Shown here one piece after another: positions 28,232 to 36,785 of a stretch of DNA of 64,000 nucleotides. Both the position numbers and the translations under genes were made by a program. The notes under the pieces are model-generated. The model did no database searches, had not been told where the DNA came from, and saw only the letters and a list, made by a program, of their open reading frames with translations. This DNA is from Komagataeibacter oboediens (GTDB lineage Bacteria; Pseudomonadota; Alphaproteobacteria; Acetobacterales; Acetobacteraceae): assembly GCF_003207815.1 (NCBI RefSeq), contig NZ_NKTX01000002.1, positions 62,001 to 126,000 on the forward strand, in the 5' to 3' direction. Each line of letters starts with the position of its first letter. The stretch's first letter is position 1.

Positions 28232-29458
28232 ATGAATATGGATGCGGCCCAGACCCATTCGCTGTTTGCACAGCGGATGGAGCGCCTGACGGTACCGGCC
28301 ACCATCGCCATGGCCCAGCGCGCGCGCAACCTGCGGGCCAAGGGGGAGAAAGTGCTCTCCCTTGCGTTGGGGGAACCGGATTTTCCCACCCCCGCCGCGG
28401 TGATCGAGGCAGCACACCGCGCCGCACTGGACGGGCAGACGAAATACCCGCCTGTTGATGGCACGCCCGCGCTGAAGGCAGCCATCGCGCGCAAATTCGC
28501 ACGTGAAAACGCGCTGGATTACGCCCCTGCCGAAATCATGGTGTCCAACGGCGGCAAGCAGGTCATTTTCAACGCGTTCATGGCGACGGTGCAGCCAGGC
28601 GATGAAGTGGTCATTCCCCGCCCGTACTGGGTCAGCTATCCGCTGATCGTGCAGATGTTCGGGGGCACCCCGGTCTATGCCGACTGTCATGAAGCCGATG
28701 GCTTCCGCCTGATGGCACAGGCGCTGGAAGCGGCAATCACGCCACGCACCAAGTGGCTTGTCCTCAATTTCCCCAACAATCCCACGGGCGGGACGATGGG
28801 GCAGGCCGATCTTGAAGCCGTGGCCGAGGTGCTGCGCCGTCATCCCCACGTTCATGTCCTGTCAGATGAGATATACGAACACCTGCTGTATGACGGGCTG
28901 CAGCACCACTCCCTTGCCGCCGTGGCTCCCGATCTCAAGGGGCGCATCCTGACGCTGAACGGCGTGTCAAAAGCCTATGCCATGACCGGATGGCGTGTGG
29001 GGTACGTGGGTGGTCCCACGCCCCTGATCCGCGCCATGACGGCCATACAGGGCAGCGCCACATCGGGTATCTGTTCCATAAGCCAGGCGGCGGCGGCGGC
29101 GGCACTTGATGGTCCGGCGGACATTATCGCGCAGATGTGCGCGGTCTATGCCCGCAGGCGGGAAATGGTGGTTTCGACCCTGCGCGCCATACCGGGGCTG
29201 ACCTGCGCCATGCCGCATGGGGCATTTTATGCCTATCCCGGCATTGCAGGATGCATGGGCCGTGTTTCGGCAGGTGGGCAGCGGCTGGAAACGGATCAGG
29301 ATTTTGCCATTGCCCTGCTGATGGAACAGCACGTGGCGGTGGTGCATGGCTCGGCCTTCGGGCAGGGACCATACCTGCGGCTGTCATACGCCACCAGCGA
29401 CGATATCCTGAAGGAAAGCTGTGCGCGGATCGCGCGGTTTGTCGATGGCCTGACCTGA
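28232..29458 (+). CDS. Pyridoxal-phosphate aminotransferase class I (aspartate aminotransferase-like), copy 2
   Basis: A 408-residue paralogue of the preceding gene, with A-L-G-E-P-D-F-P-T-P near residue 46, N-F-P-N-N-P-T-G near 179 and PLP lysine Lys247 in [12 protein letters not shown]. It shares the same N-G-G-K-Q segment and C-terminal H-G-S-A-F-x-F/G motif. ATG 28232 lies 4 bp after the previous stop with AAGGGG in front, so the pair is translationally linked. A longer frame overlaps copy 1 and was rejected. One copy may act on aspartate and the other on another amino or keto acid. Confidence 0.9.
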   Translation: MNMDAAQTHSLFAQRMERLTVPATIAMAQRARNLRAKGEKVLSLALGEPDFPTPAAVIEAAHRAALDGQTKYPPVDGTPALKAAIARKFARENALDYAPAEIMVSNGGKQVIFNAFMATVQPGDEVVIPRPYWVSYPLIVQMFGGTPVYADCHEADGFRLMAQALEAAITPRTKWLVLNFPNNPTGGTMGQADLEAVAEVLRRHPHVHVLSDEIYEHLLYDGLQHHSLAAVAPDLKGRILTLNGVSKAYAMTGWRVGYVGGPTPLIRAMTAIQGSATSGICSISQAAAAAALDGPADIIAQMCAVYARRREMVVSTLRAIPGLTCAMPHGAFYAYPGIAGCMGRVSAGGQRLETDQDFAIALLMEQHVAVVHGSAFGQGPYLRLSYATSDDILKESCARIARFVDGLT

Positions 29459-29474
29459 CGCGTCGTGACCGTGG

Positions 29475-29954
29475 TCAGTCCGGGTCGGGCGAGGGGGGGC
29501 AGAGCAGGAACACCCCCTCCGTCACGATGGCGGGCAGCAGCGGCATTGCCAGCGGCAGCCCCGACAGGCCGATCGCCCCGGCGGATGCAACGCATGCCCC
29601 CATGTAACCCGTGCGGCCGCCCAGCCGTTCCGCAATGACAAACAGGAAGACGGCCGCCAGTTCCAGAATGGCCGCCCCACCCAGCCGCAGGGGATGCGCC
29701 TGTGTCTGCGTACCCATGTCCGACAGCAGGCGCAGCAGGGCCGGGGACTGACCCTGTTCCCCGCCAAGGCCGAACATGAACGAAAAGGGCAGGATCAGCA
29801 CGCCGAGTATATCGCGCAGCAGGTTCACCAGCCCGCTGACCAGCGGCAGCAGTACCAGTATCGCCAGGCTGGCGGTGGTGCAGGTCGCGACAATGACAAG
29901 CCCGACCTGACGCTGCCGTGCTGCCGGATTATGCTGGGGGTCCGACGCGCTCAT
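29475..29954 (-). CDS. Predicted inner-membrane protein of unknown function
   Basis: A 159-residue protein with hydrophobic stretches at about 17-62, 90-110 and 115-150, so probably four membrane helices with a short polar N-terminus. I do not recognise a family. It lies 15 bp downstream of the coiled-coil protein gene on the same strand and is probably cotranscribed. It converges on the aminotransferase pair with 16 bp between the stops. Confidence 0.65.
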   Translation of the reverse strand: MSASDPQHNPAARQRQVGLVIVATCTTASLAILVLLPLVSGLVNLLRDILGVLILPFSFMFGLGGEQGQSPALLRLLSDMGTQTQAHPLRLGGAAILELAAVFLFVIAERLGGRTGYMGACVASAGAIGLSGLPLAMPLLPAIVTEGVFLLCPPSPDPD

Positions 29955-29969
29955 GTATGCGTGCCGTGA

Positions 29970-30635
29970 TTACCGCAGCCACCACTTGACGGGTTCGGGT
30001 TCATCCGCCGGGGTTGCGTCATCCGGTGCGGTGGCTGGCGGCTGGACGGCGGCTGTGCGGGGTTCCGCCGTGCGCTGTTTTGCCTTCAGGCGGTTCAGTT
30101 CTTCATGCAGGTGGCTGTTTTCTTCATTGGCATTGTACAGTTCGGCGCGCACGCTCAGTAATTCAGCGTCCTGTGCGGCCAGTCTGCTTTTGTGTTCCGC
30201 CGCGATGACATCGGCATGGCCAATGCGCGTGGTCAGGGAACGGATATGTGCCTGTGCTTCCGACAGGCGCAGTTCGGCCTGTTCGCGCAACTTCTGTTCA
30301 AACTGGACCTTGTGGCGCAGCTGTTCAATTTCGCTGCGGTCATCCTGCTGCGCATGGATTGCGCGCGGTGTCGCGCGGCCTGTGGCAAGGGAGTGATGTT
30401 CAACCCGGACATCGCCATCCTGCACGAATTTGCGCCGGCGCTGCGTGGGGTCGGCCTGACGGGCCGGACGTGGCTTGTTTGCCGCCATCTTGCCGCTGCC
30501 TGCGCCACGGGGCGACGGCTTGCCCTTTCCCAGTCGCTCAAGGGCCTGCCGGAACGCGGATTCATTTACTTCTTCCCGATTGGCATTCTGGTCTTCTTCT
30601 TTCGGGAAGGAAAGAAAATCGTTATATGATGACAC
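29970..30635 (-). CDS. Coiled-coil protein of unknown function
   Basis: A 221-residue hydrophilic protein. The first 90 residues are polar and probably disordered; residues about 98-185 form a long coiled coil rich in E, Q, L and R (E-I-E-Q-L-R-H-K-V through E-E-L-N-R-L-K). A proline/alanine-rich linker follows, and the protein ends in P-V-K-W-W-L-R, a compact aromatic/basic tail that could bind a partner or a membrane. No signal peptide or enzyme motif. Its promoter would lie in the A+T-rich stretch upstream. Confidence 0.65.
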   Translation of the reverse strand: MSSYNDFLSFPKEEDQNANREEVNESAFRQALERLGKGKPSPRGAGSGKMAANKPRPARQADPTQRRRKFVQDGDVRVEHHSLATGRATPRAIHAQQDDRSEIEQLRHKVQFEQKLREQAELRLSEAQAHIRSLTTRIGHADVIAAEHKSRLAAQDAELLSVRAELYNANEENSHLHEELNRLKAKQRTAEPRTAAVQPPATAPDDATPADEPEPVKWWLR

Positions 30636-31052
30636 AGCAAAACTCTCGATAACTCAATGCACCAGCGTGGTGTGGCTGAAATTATATTTAAGAATATTTT
30701 CCTACAACCAGTCTACCAATGGTGCCTGTTTTTAGGTGATTGAAGGATCATATAATTCCTTATCCCCCTGTCGCGCAAGGGTATAAAGAATAATATAACA
30801 AAATAACATTATATTTATTATGGGAAGATATTCCTCAAGTATAATTATACTATAATAATATAATAAATAAAATAAAACAAATAAAATTATCTAAAGATCT
30901 CTATTGATCCAAGAATTATTGCATAAGAATTTCGCCTTGTATTCCGCGGCCATGTAGCGCAACGGCGGTCGCTCTCTTGCGTTCAGGCTGTCGATTGGTC
31001 CAGATAAAAGGACCGATATGGGTTTTCATGATAATATCCGACAGGATACGGA
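30636..31052. other. A+T-rich intergenic island between divergent genes
   Basis: About 300 bp (30660-30960) are strikingly A+T-rich against a GC-rich chromosome. They contain runs of TA and AAT steps and a perfect 14-nt palindrome AGTATAATTATACT (30838-30851). No credible gene is present. The stretch separates the leftward coiled-coil gene from rightward gntK and probably carries both promoters; it could also be a target of a nucleoid protein that binds A+T-rich DNA. Confidence 0.6.
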
Positions 31053-31628
31053 ATGTGTGACATGGACCAGCAGACAGCTTTGGTTTCCCTTTCCCGCAGG
31101 CTCAGGCAGGCGGGCCGGCCATGTGTGCTGATCGTCATGGGGGTTTCGGGCTGCGGCAAGAGTACCGTGGCCCAGCTTATGGCGGAACGTCTGGGCTGGC
31201 CGGTGATCGAGGGCGATGACCTGCATCCTGCGCACAATATCGCCAAGATGAGTAACGGCATCCCCCTGACGGATGAAGACCGCGCCCCCTGGCTGGACTG
31301 CATCGCGCAGCAGGTGCGTGCATGGGGGGATGCGGGCCAGTGCGGGATCGTGACCTGCTCATCGCTCAAGCGGATGTATCGCGAGCGTATCAGCGGTGGC
31401 AGCCATGATGTCTGTTTTGTCTACCTCAAGGGCAGCAAGGAAGACATCGCCCCCCGCCTGCGGCAGCGGACCGGGCATTTCATGCCGGTCGCCATGCTGG
31501 ACAGCCAGTTTGACACGCTGGAGGAGCCGGACATGGACGATGAAGTGGTCATGGAACTGGATGTCAACGCCCGGCAGGATCATCTGGCGGAACAGGCCTG
31601 CGCCCACCTGTCCACCCTGCCGGAGTGA
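31053..31628 (+). CDS. gntK: Gluconokinase
   Basis: Phosphorylates gluconate to 6-phosphogluconate, feeding the pentose phosphate route; gluconate is a major oxidation product in acetic acid bacteria. The 191-residue protein has the P-loop M-G-V-S-G-C-G-K-S-T at about 29-38 and the family segments E-G-D-D-L-H-P, N-I-A-K-M-S-N-G and P-L-T-D-E-D-R. C-S-S-L-K-R-M-Y-R near residue 105 is also typical. ATG 31053 has AGGA 6 nt upstream. Convergent with the cobalamin adenosyltransferase gene. Confidence 0.93.
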   Translation: MCDMDQQTALVSLSRRLRQAGRPCVLIVMGVSGCGKSTVAQLMAERLGWPVIEGDDLHPAHNIAKMSNGIPLTDEDRAPWLDCIAQQVRAWGDAGQCGIVTCSSLKRMYRERISGGSHDVCFVYLKGSKEDIAPRLRQRTGHFMPVAMLDSQFDTLEEPDMDDEVVMELDVNARQDHLAEQACAHLSTLPE

Positions 31629-31646
31629 TCCGCTCCGCCCGCCCGG

Positions 31647-32219
31647 TCAGGCAGGATCGGGCGGGGGCGTGGCGGGTGCCCATGTCAGGTCGGCCTTTCC
31701 ATTGTCATTCAGGTGGCGGCCCAGCACGAACAGGTAATCCGACAGCCGGTTCATGCAGGCGGGAATGTCCGTGCCGATATCTTCCCCACGCGCCAGTGTG
31801 GCCAGTCGCCGTTCTGCGCGCCGCACGACGGTACGCGCCAGATGGGCATGGGCGGCCGCGGGCGTGCCGCCAGGCAGGATGAAGCTGCGTAGTGGCGGGA
31901 TATCGGTGCGCAGGCGTTCGATTTCGGTTTCCATGGCCTTCAGGGCCGCGGCGGCATGGGCAAGCGGGCGTGGCGGGCTGGCGGGTATGCAGACCGCGCC
32001 GCCAATATCAAACAGCAGCCCCTGTATCCAGGCGATGAACGTGGCGTTGCGGCCCGCAGGCAGGGCGCCGCGCAGCAGGCCGATGACCGCATTGGCTTCA
32101 TCCAGCGCGCCAAGGGCTTCAATCCGCGCCGAATCCTTGGGTACGCGCTCCCCATTGCCCAGTGCGGTCTGCCCCCTGTCCCCGCCGCGTGTCACGATCC
32201 GGTCGATGCGAATGGCCAT
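31647..32219 (-). CDS. Corrinoid adenosyltransferase, PduO type
   Basis: Transfers the adenosyl group of ATP to cob(I)alamin, forming coenzyme B12. The 190-residue protein has the PduO/CobA2 motifs T-R-G-G-D-R-G-Q-T at the N-terminus, then V-V-R-R-A-E-R-R and N-R-L-S-D-Y-L-F-V-L-G-R near the C-terminus. It is called cobO or pduO in different genomes, so no symbol is given. The DUF4142 gene lies upstream on the same strand, 45 bp away, but its role appears unrelated. Confidence 0.92.
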   Translation of the reverse strand: MAIRIDRIVTRGGDRGQTALGNGERVPKDSARIEALGALDEANAVIGLLRGALPAGRNATFIAWIQGLLFDIGGAVCIPASPPRPLAHAAAALKAMETEIERLRTDIPPLRSFILPGGTPAAAHAHLARTVVRRAERRLATLARGEDIGTDIPACMNRLSDYLFVLGRHLNDNGKADLTWAPATPPPDPA

Positions 32220-32264
32220 GAATGATCCTGCCTGTAAATCCGGTGTCCTGCCCTGTGGTCGCGC

Positions 32265-32831
32265 TTAGCGGGAGGGCTTGTTTGCCCCCAGCTTCATGGC
32301 CTCCTTTAGATGGGCCTGAAGCGTATCCGCCGTGGAAGAGGCGTAGGCCTTCAGTTCCGGGTCGGAGGCGGATTCCGCCTCGTTCTGGAACATGGCCAGC
32401 GCATCGCTTGCCGCCTGTGCCTCCAGATCAAGGTAGGTGCGGTCGAATTTGCCCCCGTTCTGGGTTTTCAGGTCATTTGCGACCTGTTCTTCATCCGGGC
32501 TCATGTCCTTGTGCAGTTCCAGTCCGTGCTTCAGCGTCATGGCTGCCAGGGTGGTCTGGTTCGTTGTGTGCATTTTCAGCGATTTTTCAGCGAATTCCTG
32601 TAATTTCGGACGTTTGGCCTGGGTTGTGGCCATTTTTGAAATGGTCATCTCGAACGTGTTCAGCGCGGATACGTTTTCCGCAAACGTGGAATCTGATTCC
32701 GTCAGCGGCGGCAGGGTCGGTTCCGCCGCTGTTGCCGCCGCGGGGGCTGGAGCCGGGGCGGGACGTGCCATGGCTGCGACAGGAAGAAGGCTGACAGATG
32801 CGCAAAGGAACCAGACTGCGTATTGTTTCAT
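32265..32831 (-). CDS. Periplasmic DUF4142 protein
   Basis: A 188-residue protein with a signal peptide (cleavage likely after A-A-M-A, residue 22), an Ala/Pro-rich linker, then a helical DUF4142 domain. The domain shows F-A-E-N-V-S-A-L-N-T-F-E and the H-T-T-N-Q and Y-L-D-L-E-A-Q-A-A-S-D-A segments. DUF4142 is a ferritin-like helical fold of unknown function that is common in envelope proteins of proteobacteria. Probably exported to the periplasm. Confidence 0.85.
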   Translation of the reverse strand: MKQYAVWFLCASVSLLPVAAMARPAPAPAPAAATAAEPTLPPLTESDSTFAENVSALNTFEMTISKMATTQAKRPKLQEFAEKSLKMHTTNQTTLAAMTLKHGLELHKDMSPDEEQVANDLKTQNGGKFDRTYLDLEAQAASDALAMFQNEAESASDPELKAYASSTADTLQAHLKEAMKLGANKPSR

Positions 32832-33368
32832 GTTGTCGTCTTCCTAACGTGTGAAATTCAGGCCGTTTTACTGAACGTCACCCCGGTTTATCAGCTTTGA
32901 GAGGGCAGACAAAGCGGCCATGCGGGACGCATGACCCTGTCGCCATAATTGTCCGGCATGGTTTTGTGTGGCGGGGAATGAATGTAACTTTAGGAATGAG
33001 TAATAAATATGCGATATTGGAGAAAAATAAAAAATAAATTTTCGTATAAATAAATGAAATTAATCTTTTTCAGGATCGTTCCGGTTTCATTTTCTCGCAC
33101 AACAGGGTGGTATATTTCTATTTTTGAAGTAATGTTATTGTCATGGGACGGAATCAGTATGCAACTTCCCTGTTCCAGCAGTAATGATTTGGTTTCAGTA
33201 AGCATTAGGGCAGAAGGCGTGCATTATGGATGCATGTCCGCATGAATGGAATTTCATGAAAACGTGCCTTCACGACAGCTTCCCGCAGGCGTGGCCTATA
33301 CGATGGGCCCATGCGCGGAGTAGGGTGGCCCGCCCGCGGCCGATGCGGGTTGTCACCCTGTTTTGCGG
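32832..33368. other. Intergenic region with an A+T-rich core
   Basis: More than 500 bp without a convincing gene. The part at 32985-33140 is A+T-rich. A 71-codon minus-strand frame (32990-33205) and a 63-codon plus-strand frame (33054-33245) exist, but neither has a ribosome binding site or a recognisable family. Confidence 0.5.
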
Positions 33369-33758
33369 ATGTCCCGAAGAATGCCTACAGTTGTCAGGTT
33401 CCTGTTATGTTTTGCGGCGCTGGCCGCGTTTTCCGGTGTCATGGGGGGCGCACTGACCGCACATCTGCCTGACCGTTTCTTCGCCGAAGGGGGACGTGAG
33501 ATGGCCCGTCAGGCCATACAGATGCAGATGTGGCACGCGCTGGCCATTATCGGCATCTCGGTTCTGATGATCCAGCAGGGATGCAGGGTGCTGGTGTCGG
33601 TTTCCGGCTGCCTTATGGCGGTGGGCACCGTCCTGTTCAGCACGGGCGTCGCGTTGACGGCATTCTGGGGCATTCATCCCGGTCCGGTCGCGCCCACGGG
33701 GGGCAGCATGCTCATGCTGGCGTGGCTGCTTCTGGCCGTGGGGGTCATGCGGTCATGA
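33369..33758 (+). CDS. DUF423 small membrane protein (YgdD-like)
   Basis: A 129-residue protein with four predicted membrane helices and the DUF423 pattern: G-V-M-G-G-A-L-T-A-H-L near residue 25, Q-M-Q-M-W-H-A-L-A near 52, L-F-S-T-G-V-A-L and P-V-A-P-T-G-G-S near the end. Function unknown. Its stop overlaps the start of the RlmM-like gene (ATGA), a coupling often seen with DUF423 genes next to rRNA methyltransferase genes. Confidence 0.8.
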   Translation: MSRRMPTVVRFLLCFAALAAFSGVMGGALTAHLPDRFFAEGGREMARQAIQMQMWHALAIIGISVLMIQQGCRVLVSVSGCLMAVGTVLFSTGVALTAFWGIHPGPVAPTGGSMLMLAWLLLAVGVMRS

Positions 33759-34705
33759 TCACAACGGATATCACACCGCCGCCATGGCCGGTGCGCAGCG
33801 CCTATCTGGCGCCGCCGGGGTTTGAGGACATCGTGGCGCAGGAACTTGCCCGGCGCGGGGCGGGAGATCTGTGCTGGCACGGACGGCTGGCGCTGTCCGC
33901 CCTGCCGCCCGTGCCCTGCCTGTGGGCACTGGATATCTGGGATGCGCCGGAGGAACATGCGGTCCCCTCCATCAAGGGGGCGGCGCGCATCATGCGGGCG
34001 ATCCAGCGCAACTGGGCTGGATATGCGCCCACGCTGCACCGTCGCAGCGCACTGGTGACCGATGCCCTGCCACCCGTGCGCCCCCGGCCATTTACCTTTC
34101 CCGCAGCCGCGCCTCATGCCCATCTGGGGGCGTGGACGCTACTGTCTGCCGACCGGCTGCTGCTGTCGCGCACCAAGTCCTCGCCTTTCGTGAATGGCGA
34201 GGTCCCGTTTGTCGAAAACCGCACCGACCCGCCTTCGCGCGCCTATCTCAAACTGTGGGAGGCGCTGCTACGTCTGGGGCGTTGGCCGGTGGCGGGGGAA
34301 AACTGCCTTGACCTTGGGGCCTGTCCCGGCGGGTGGACATGGGTTGCAGCCGCTTGCGGGGCGCATGTCACCGCCATCGACCGCTCGCCCCTTGCCGAAA
34401 ACGTGGCGGGATTGCCCAATGTGACGTGCCGGTACGAAAGCGCGTTCGGACTGGACCCGGAAAGCTGCGATCCCGTGGACTGGCTGTTTTCCGATATCAT
34501 CGCCTATCCCGCACGCCTTCTGGCGCTGGCGCGGCGGTGGATTGCCTCGGGCCGCGCGGCGCGCATTGTCATGACCATCAAGTTTCAGGGTGAAACCGAT
34601 CATGAAACGGCGGATGACTTTGCTGCCATTCCCGGTGGTCGCGTGCTGCACCTGTGGCACAACAAGCACGAACTGACGTTTTTCTGGCAGCGCGATCCGT
34701 CATGA
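33755..34705 (+). CDS. RlmM/FtsJ-type rRNA 2'-O-methyltransferase
   Basis: A 316-residue protein with an N-terminal THUMP-like region and a Rossmann methyltransferase domain: D-L-G-A-C-P-G-G-W-T-W is motif I, D-I-I-A-Y-P carries the catalytic aspartate and I-V-M-T-I-K-F-Q-G the lysine of the K-D-K-E tetrad. This resembles E. coli RlmM, which methylates C2498 of 23S rRNA. I leave the symbol empty because substrate identity is not proven. ATG 33755 overlaps the upstream stop; the longer open frame there is DUF423 in another frame. Confidence 0.85.
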   Translation: MITTDITPPPWPVRSAYLAPPGFEDIVAQELARRGAGDLCWHGRLALSALPPVPCLWALDIWDAPEEHAVPSIKGAARIMRAIQRNWAGYAPTLHRRSALVTDALPPVRPRPFTFPAAAPHAHLGAWTLLSADRLLLSRTKSSPFVNGEVPFVENRTDPPSRAYLKLWEALLRLGRWPVAGENCLDLGACPGGWTWVAAACGAHVTAIDRSPLAENVAGLPNVTCRYESAFGLDPESCDPVDWLFSDIIAYPARLLALARRWIASGRAARIVMTIKFQGETDHETADDFAAIPGGRVLHLWHNKHELTFFWQRDPS

Positions 34706-34993
34706 GGAGGAGCGGCGGCTGATCAGCCTGTCCGCCACTTCCACTACCCCGATCGCCAGCAGGCAGCACACAAGGGCCACGGCCATCACGATCAGGCGTT
34801 CCTGTTCGGTTGCGTCATTCGCCCCGGCCAGACGGTACAGGGCCAGCCACATGCCAGTCCCGGCAATGCGGTCCACTGCACCCGCCACGGTGGCGCTGAA
34901 ACGCAGGCTGAGCATGAACAGCCCGGTCAGCACAAGCACCGCCAGCGTCTTGCACACGGTCCGGGTAATGGTCGGGGGCGGGTTGGAAGACAT
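34700..34993 (-). CDS. Small membrane protein of unknown function
   Basis: A 97-residue protein with two hydrophobic segments (about 16-34 and 68-87) and a basic C-terminal tail, R-L-I-S-R-R. Not recognised. It overlaps the end of the RlmM-like gene by 6 bp in convergent orientation. ATG 34993 is used because a GGGGAAG element lies just upstream; a start 10 codons earlier is possible. Confidence 0.6.
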   Translation of the reverse strand: MSSNPPPTITRTVCKTLAVLVLTGLFMLSLRFSATVAGAVDRIAGTGMWLALYRLAGANDATEQERLIVMAVALVCCLLAIGVVEVADRLISRRSSS

Positions 34994-35049
34994 GGCTTCC
35001 CCTTGATGAAAATGGCGGGCCACCCCTCATGCGGGGCCTGCATCCGGTA

Positions 35050-36723
35050 TCAGGCGTTCAGGATATCGCGCGCCGTGCGGACCACATCAGCCAGCGTGCC
35101 CGGCTGGAAGGGTGACTTCAGCCCTGCTGAACGGACCAGCCGGGTAAAGGGTTGCGCCCCACCCTGCGCGCACAGCGTGACATAGGCCTGCAATGCGCCA
35201 TCCATGTCCGTGCGGCTGCGGATCCAGAACTGCATCGCGCAGCACAGCGCCAGCGCGTAATCAATGTAATAGAAGGGCGAGCGGTAGATATGCCCCTGCG
35301 CCTGCCACCGCCCCCCCATGGCCGGGTGCGACAGGCCGCCATAGTTGCGCCACGGCAGGTAATGCTGTTCCAGCCTGCGCCATGTGGCGTGGCGTTCCGC
35401 GGGTGTCATGCCGGGGTTGGCGTAGATTTCGGTCTGGAAGTGATCGACGCATACCCCATACGGGAGGAACGACAGGGAAGAGATCAGGTGCATTTGCCGG
35501 AACCGCTCACCCTGTCCCGGTTCCACCATCAGGTCGATATGGGGCCATGTCAGGAATTCCAGCGCCATGGAATTGATTTCGGCCCCGTCCATGGTCGGCC
35601 ACAGCAGGTCAACGGCGGGCAGGCTGCGGCTTTTCCAGTTCTGGTAGGCGTGGCCCATTTCATGGGTGAAAACGTTGATGTCATGCTGCGTGCCGTTGAA
35701 ATTGGCAAAGATGAACGGCATGCCCACCGTAGGGAAGGACGTGCAGAACCCGCCCCCCGCCTTGCCGGGGCGGTTGACCAGGTCCAGGTAGCCGCCATCG
35801 CGCATCTGTCCGAAAAACGGGCCTAGATCGCCCCCCATGCGGTCAAACATGGTCTGCGCGCGCGCCAGCAGTACGTCATGGTCGCCTGCCGGGCGCGGGT
35901 TGCCCTTCGGGTCGATCAGGGGTTCATCCCATGAATACACGGCGTCCCACCCCATTGCCGCGCACCGCCTGCGCAGGATGTCATGGACCAGCGGGACGAC
36001 GTGTTCATGCACCTCGGCACGGAAGCGCGCGACATCCGCAGGACCATAATCAACCCGGCGCATGCGGCGGTATGCCAGCGGGATATAGGTGTCATATCCC
36101 AGCGTTTCCGCCATGCCGTGGCGCAGGCGCACCATCTGGTCAAACAGGGTGTCGAGGCGCGTGGCGTTCTGTTGAAAAAACGCCCACCTGACGCGCTCGG
36201 CCTCGTGGCGCATGGCGCGGTCCGTGCTTTCGGCATACGGGGCCAGGCCGGACAGGTTGACGTGGGTGCCGTCAATTTCCACGCGCGCACTGGCCAGAAG
36301 GGCGGTGTATTCGCCACTCAGCCGGGCTTCTTCCTCCAGCGCATCAGCAATGCGCGGGTCGAAGGTGGTGATGTCGGTCCGCCACAGTTCCAGCGTATGC
36401 GGTGTGACCACCCGGGCTACCGCCGTCGGGTCGGGATATTCCAGCAGCCTGCGCTTCAGCGCAACTTCATGCGCCGTGACATGCGGCGTCAGGGCATCGG
36501 CATAATCGCGGTCGGCACGGGCGTCGGGGCTGGTGGTGTCCTGCGCGAAACGCAGGTCAACCAGTGCGGACCAGCTTTCATAATCGCGGCGGATCGTGTC
36601 GAACAGGCGGGCGGCGTCCGGCACGTTGCCCTGGTCCAGCAGGGTCGAGACCTGACCAAAACGCAGCCCGAGCGCGTCGCGGGTGGGGCGGGGGAAATCA
36701 AGGCTGTCAAAATGGCGGAACAT
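35050..36723 (-). CDS. M3 family oligoendopeptidase
   Basis: Zinc metallopeptidase of the thimet/PepF class that degrades oligopeptides in the cytoplasm. The 557-residue protein carries the zinc motif H-E-M-G-H (His354, Glu355, His358); the third ligand Glu would lie about 25 residues later in A-E-I-N-S-M-A-L-E. The C-terminal half has the family's Y-x-Y-x-x-A-L-A region. The frame is open into the neighbouring transporter gene, but M-F-R-H-F-D-S at 36723 is the natural start. It lies directly downstream of an oligopeptide transporter gene, so uptake and breakdown are probably linked. Confidence 0.88.
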   Translation of the reverse strand: MFRHFDSLDFPRPTRDALGLRFGQVSTLLDQGNVPDAARLFDTIRRDYESWSALVDLRFAQDTTSPDARADRDYADALTPHVTAHEVALKRRLLEYPDPTAVARVVTPHTLELWRTDITTFDPRIADALEEEARLSGEYTALLASARVEIDGTHVNLSGLAPYAESTDRAMRHEAERVRWAFFQQNATRLDTLFDQMVRLRHGMAETLGYDTYIPLAYRRMRRVDYGPADVARFRAEVHEHVVPLVHDILRRRCAAMGWDAVYSWDEPLIDPKGNPRPAGDHDVLLARAQTMFDRMGGDLGPFFGQMRDGGYLDLVNRPGKAGGGFCTSFPTVGMPFIFANFNGTQHDINVFTHEMGHAYQNWKSRSLPAVDLLWPTMDGAEINSMALEFLTWPHIDLMVEPGQGERFRQMHLISSLSFLPYGVCVDHFQTEIYANPGMTPAERHATWRRLEQHYLPWRNYGGLSHPAMGGRWQAQGHIYRSPFYYIDYALALCCAMQFWIRSRTDMDGALQAYVTLCAQGGAQPFTRLVRSAGLKSPFQPGTLADVVRTARDILNA

Positions 36724-36785
36724 GCGGGACAGGGTGCCACGGAAACCTTTCCTGCGTCCATGCCCATCCCCGATTATCTGGCGTG

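Noticed and set aside
32990-33205. Possible 71-residue protein in the A+T-rich spacer
   Set aside because: No Shine-Dalgarno, no family resemblance, and A+T-rich DNA on both strands gives similar frames. Kept as unlikely rather than impossible.
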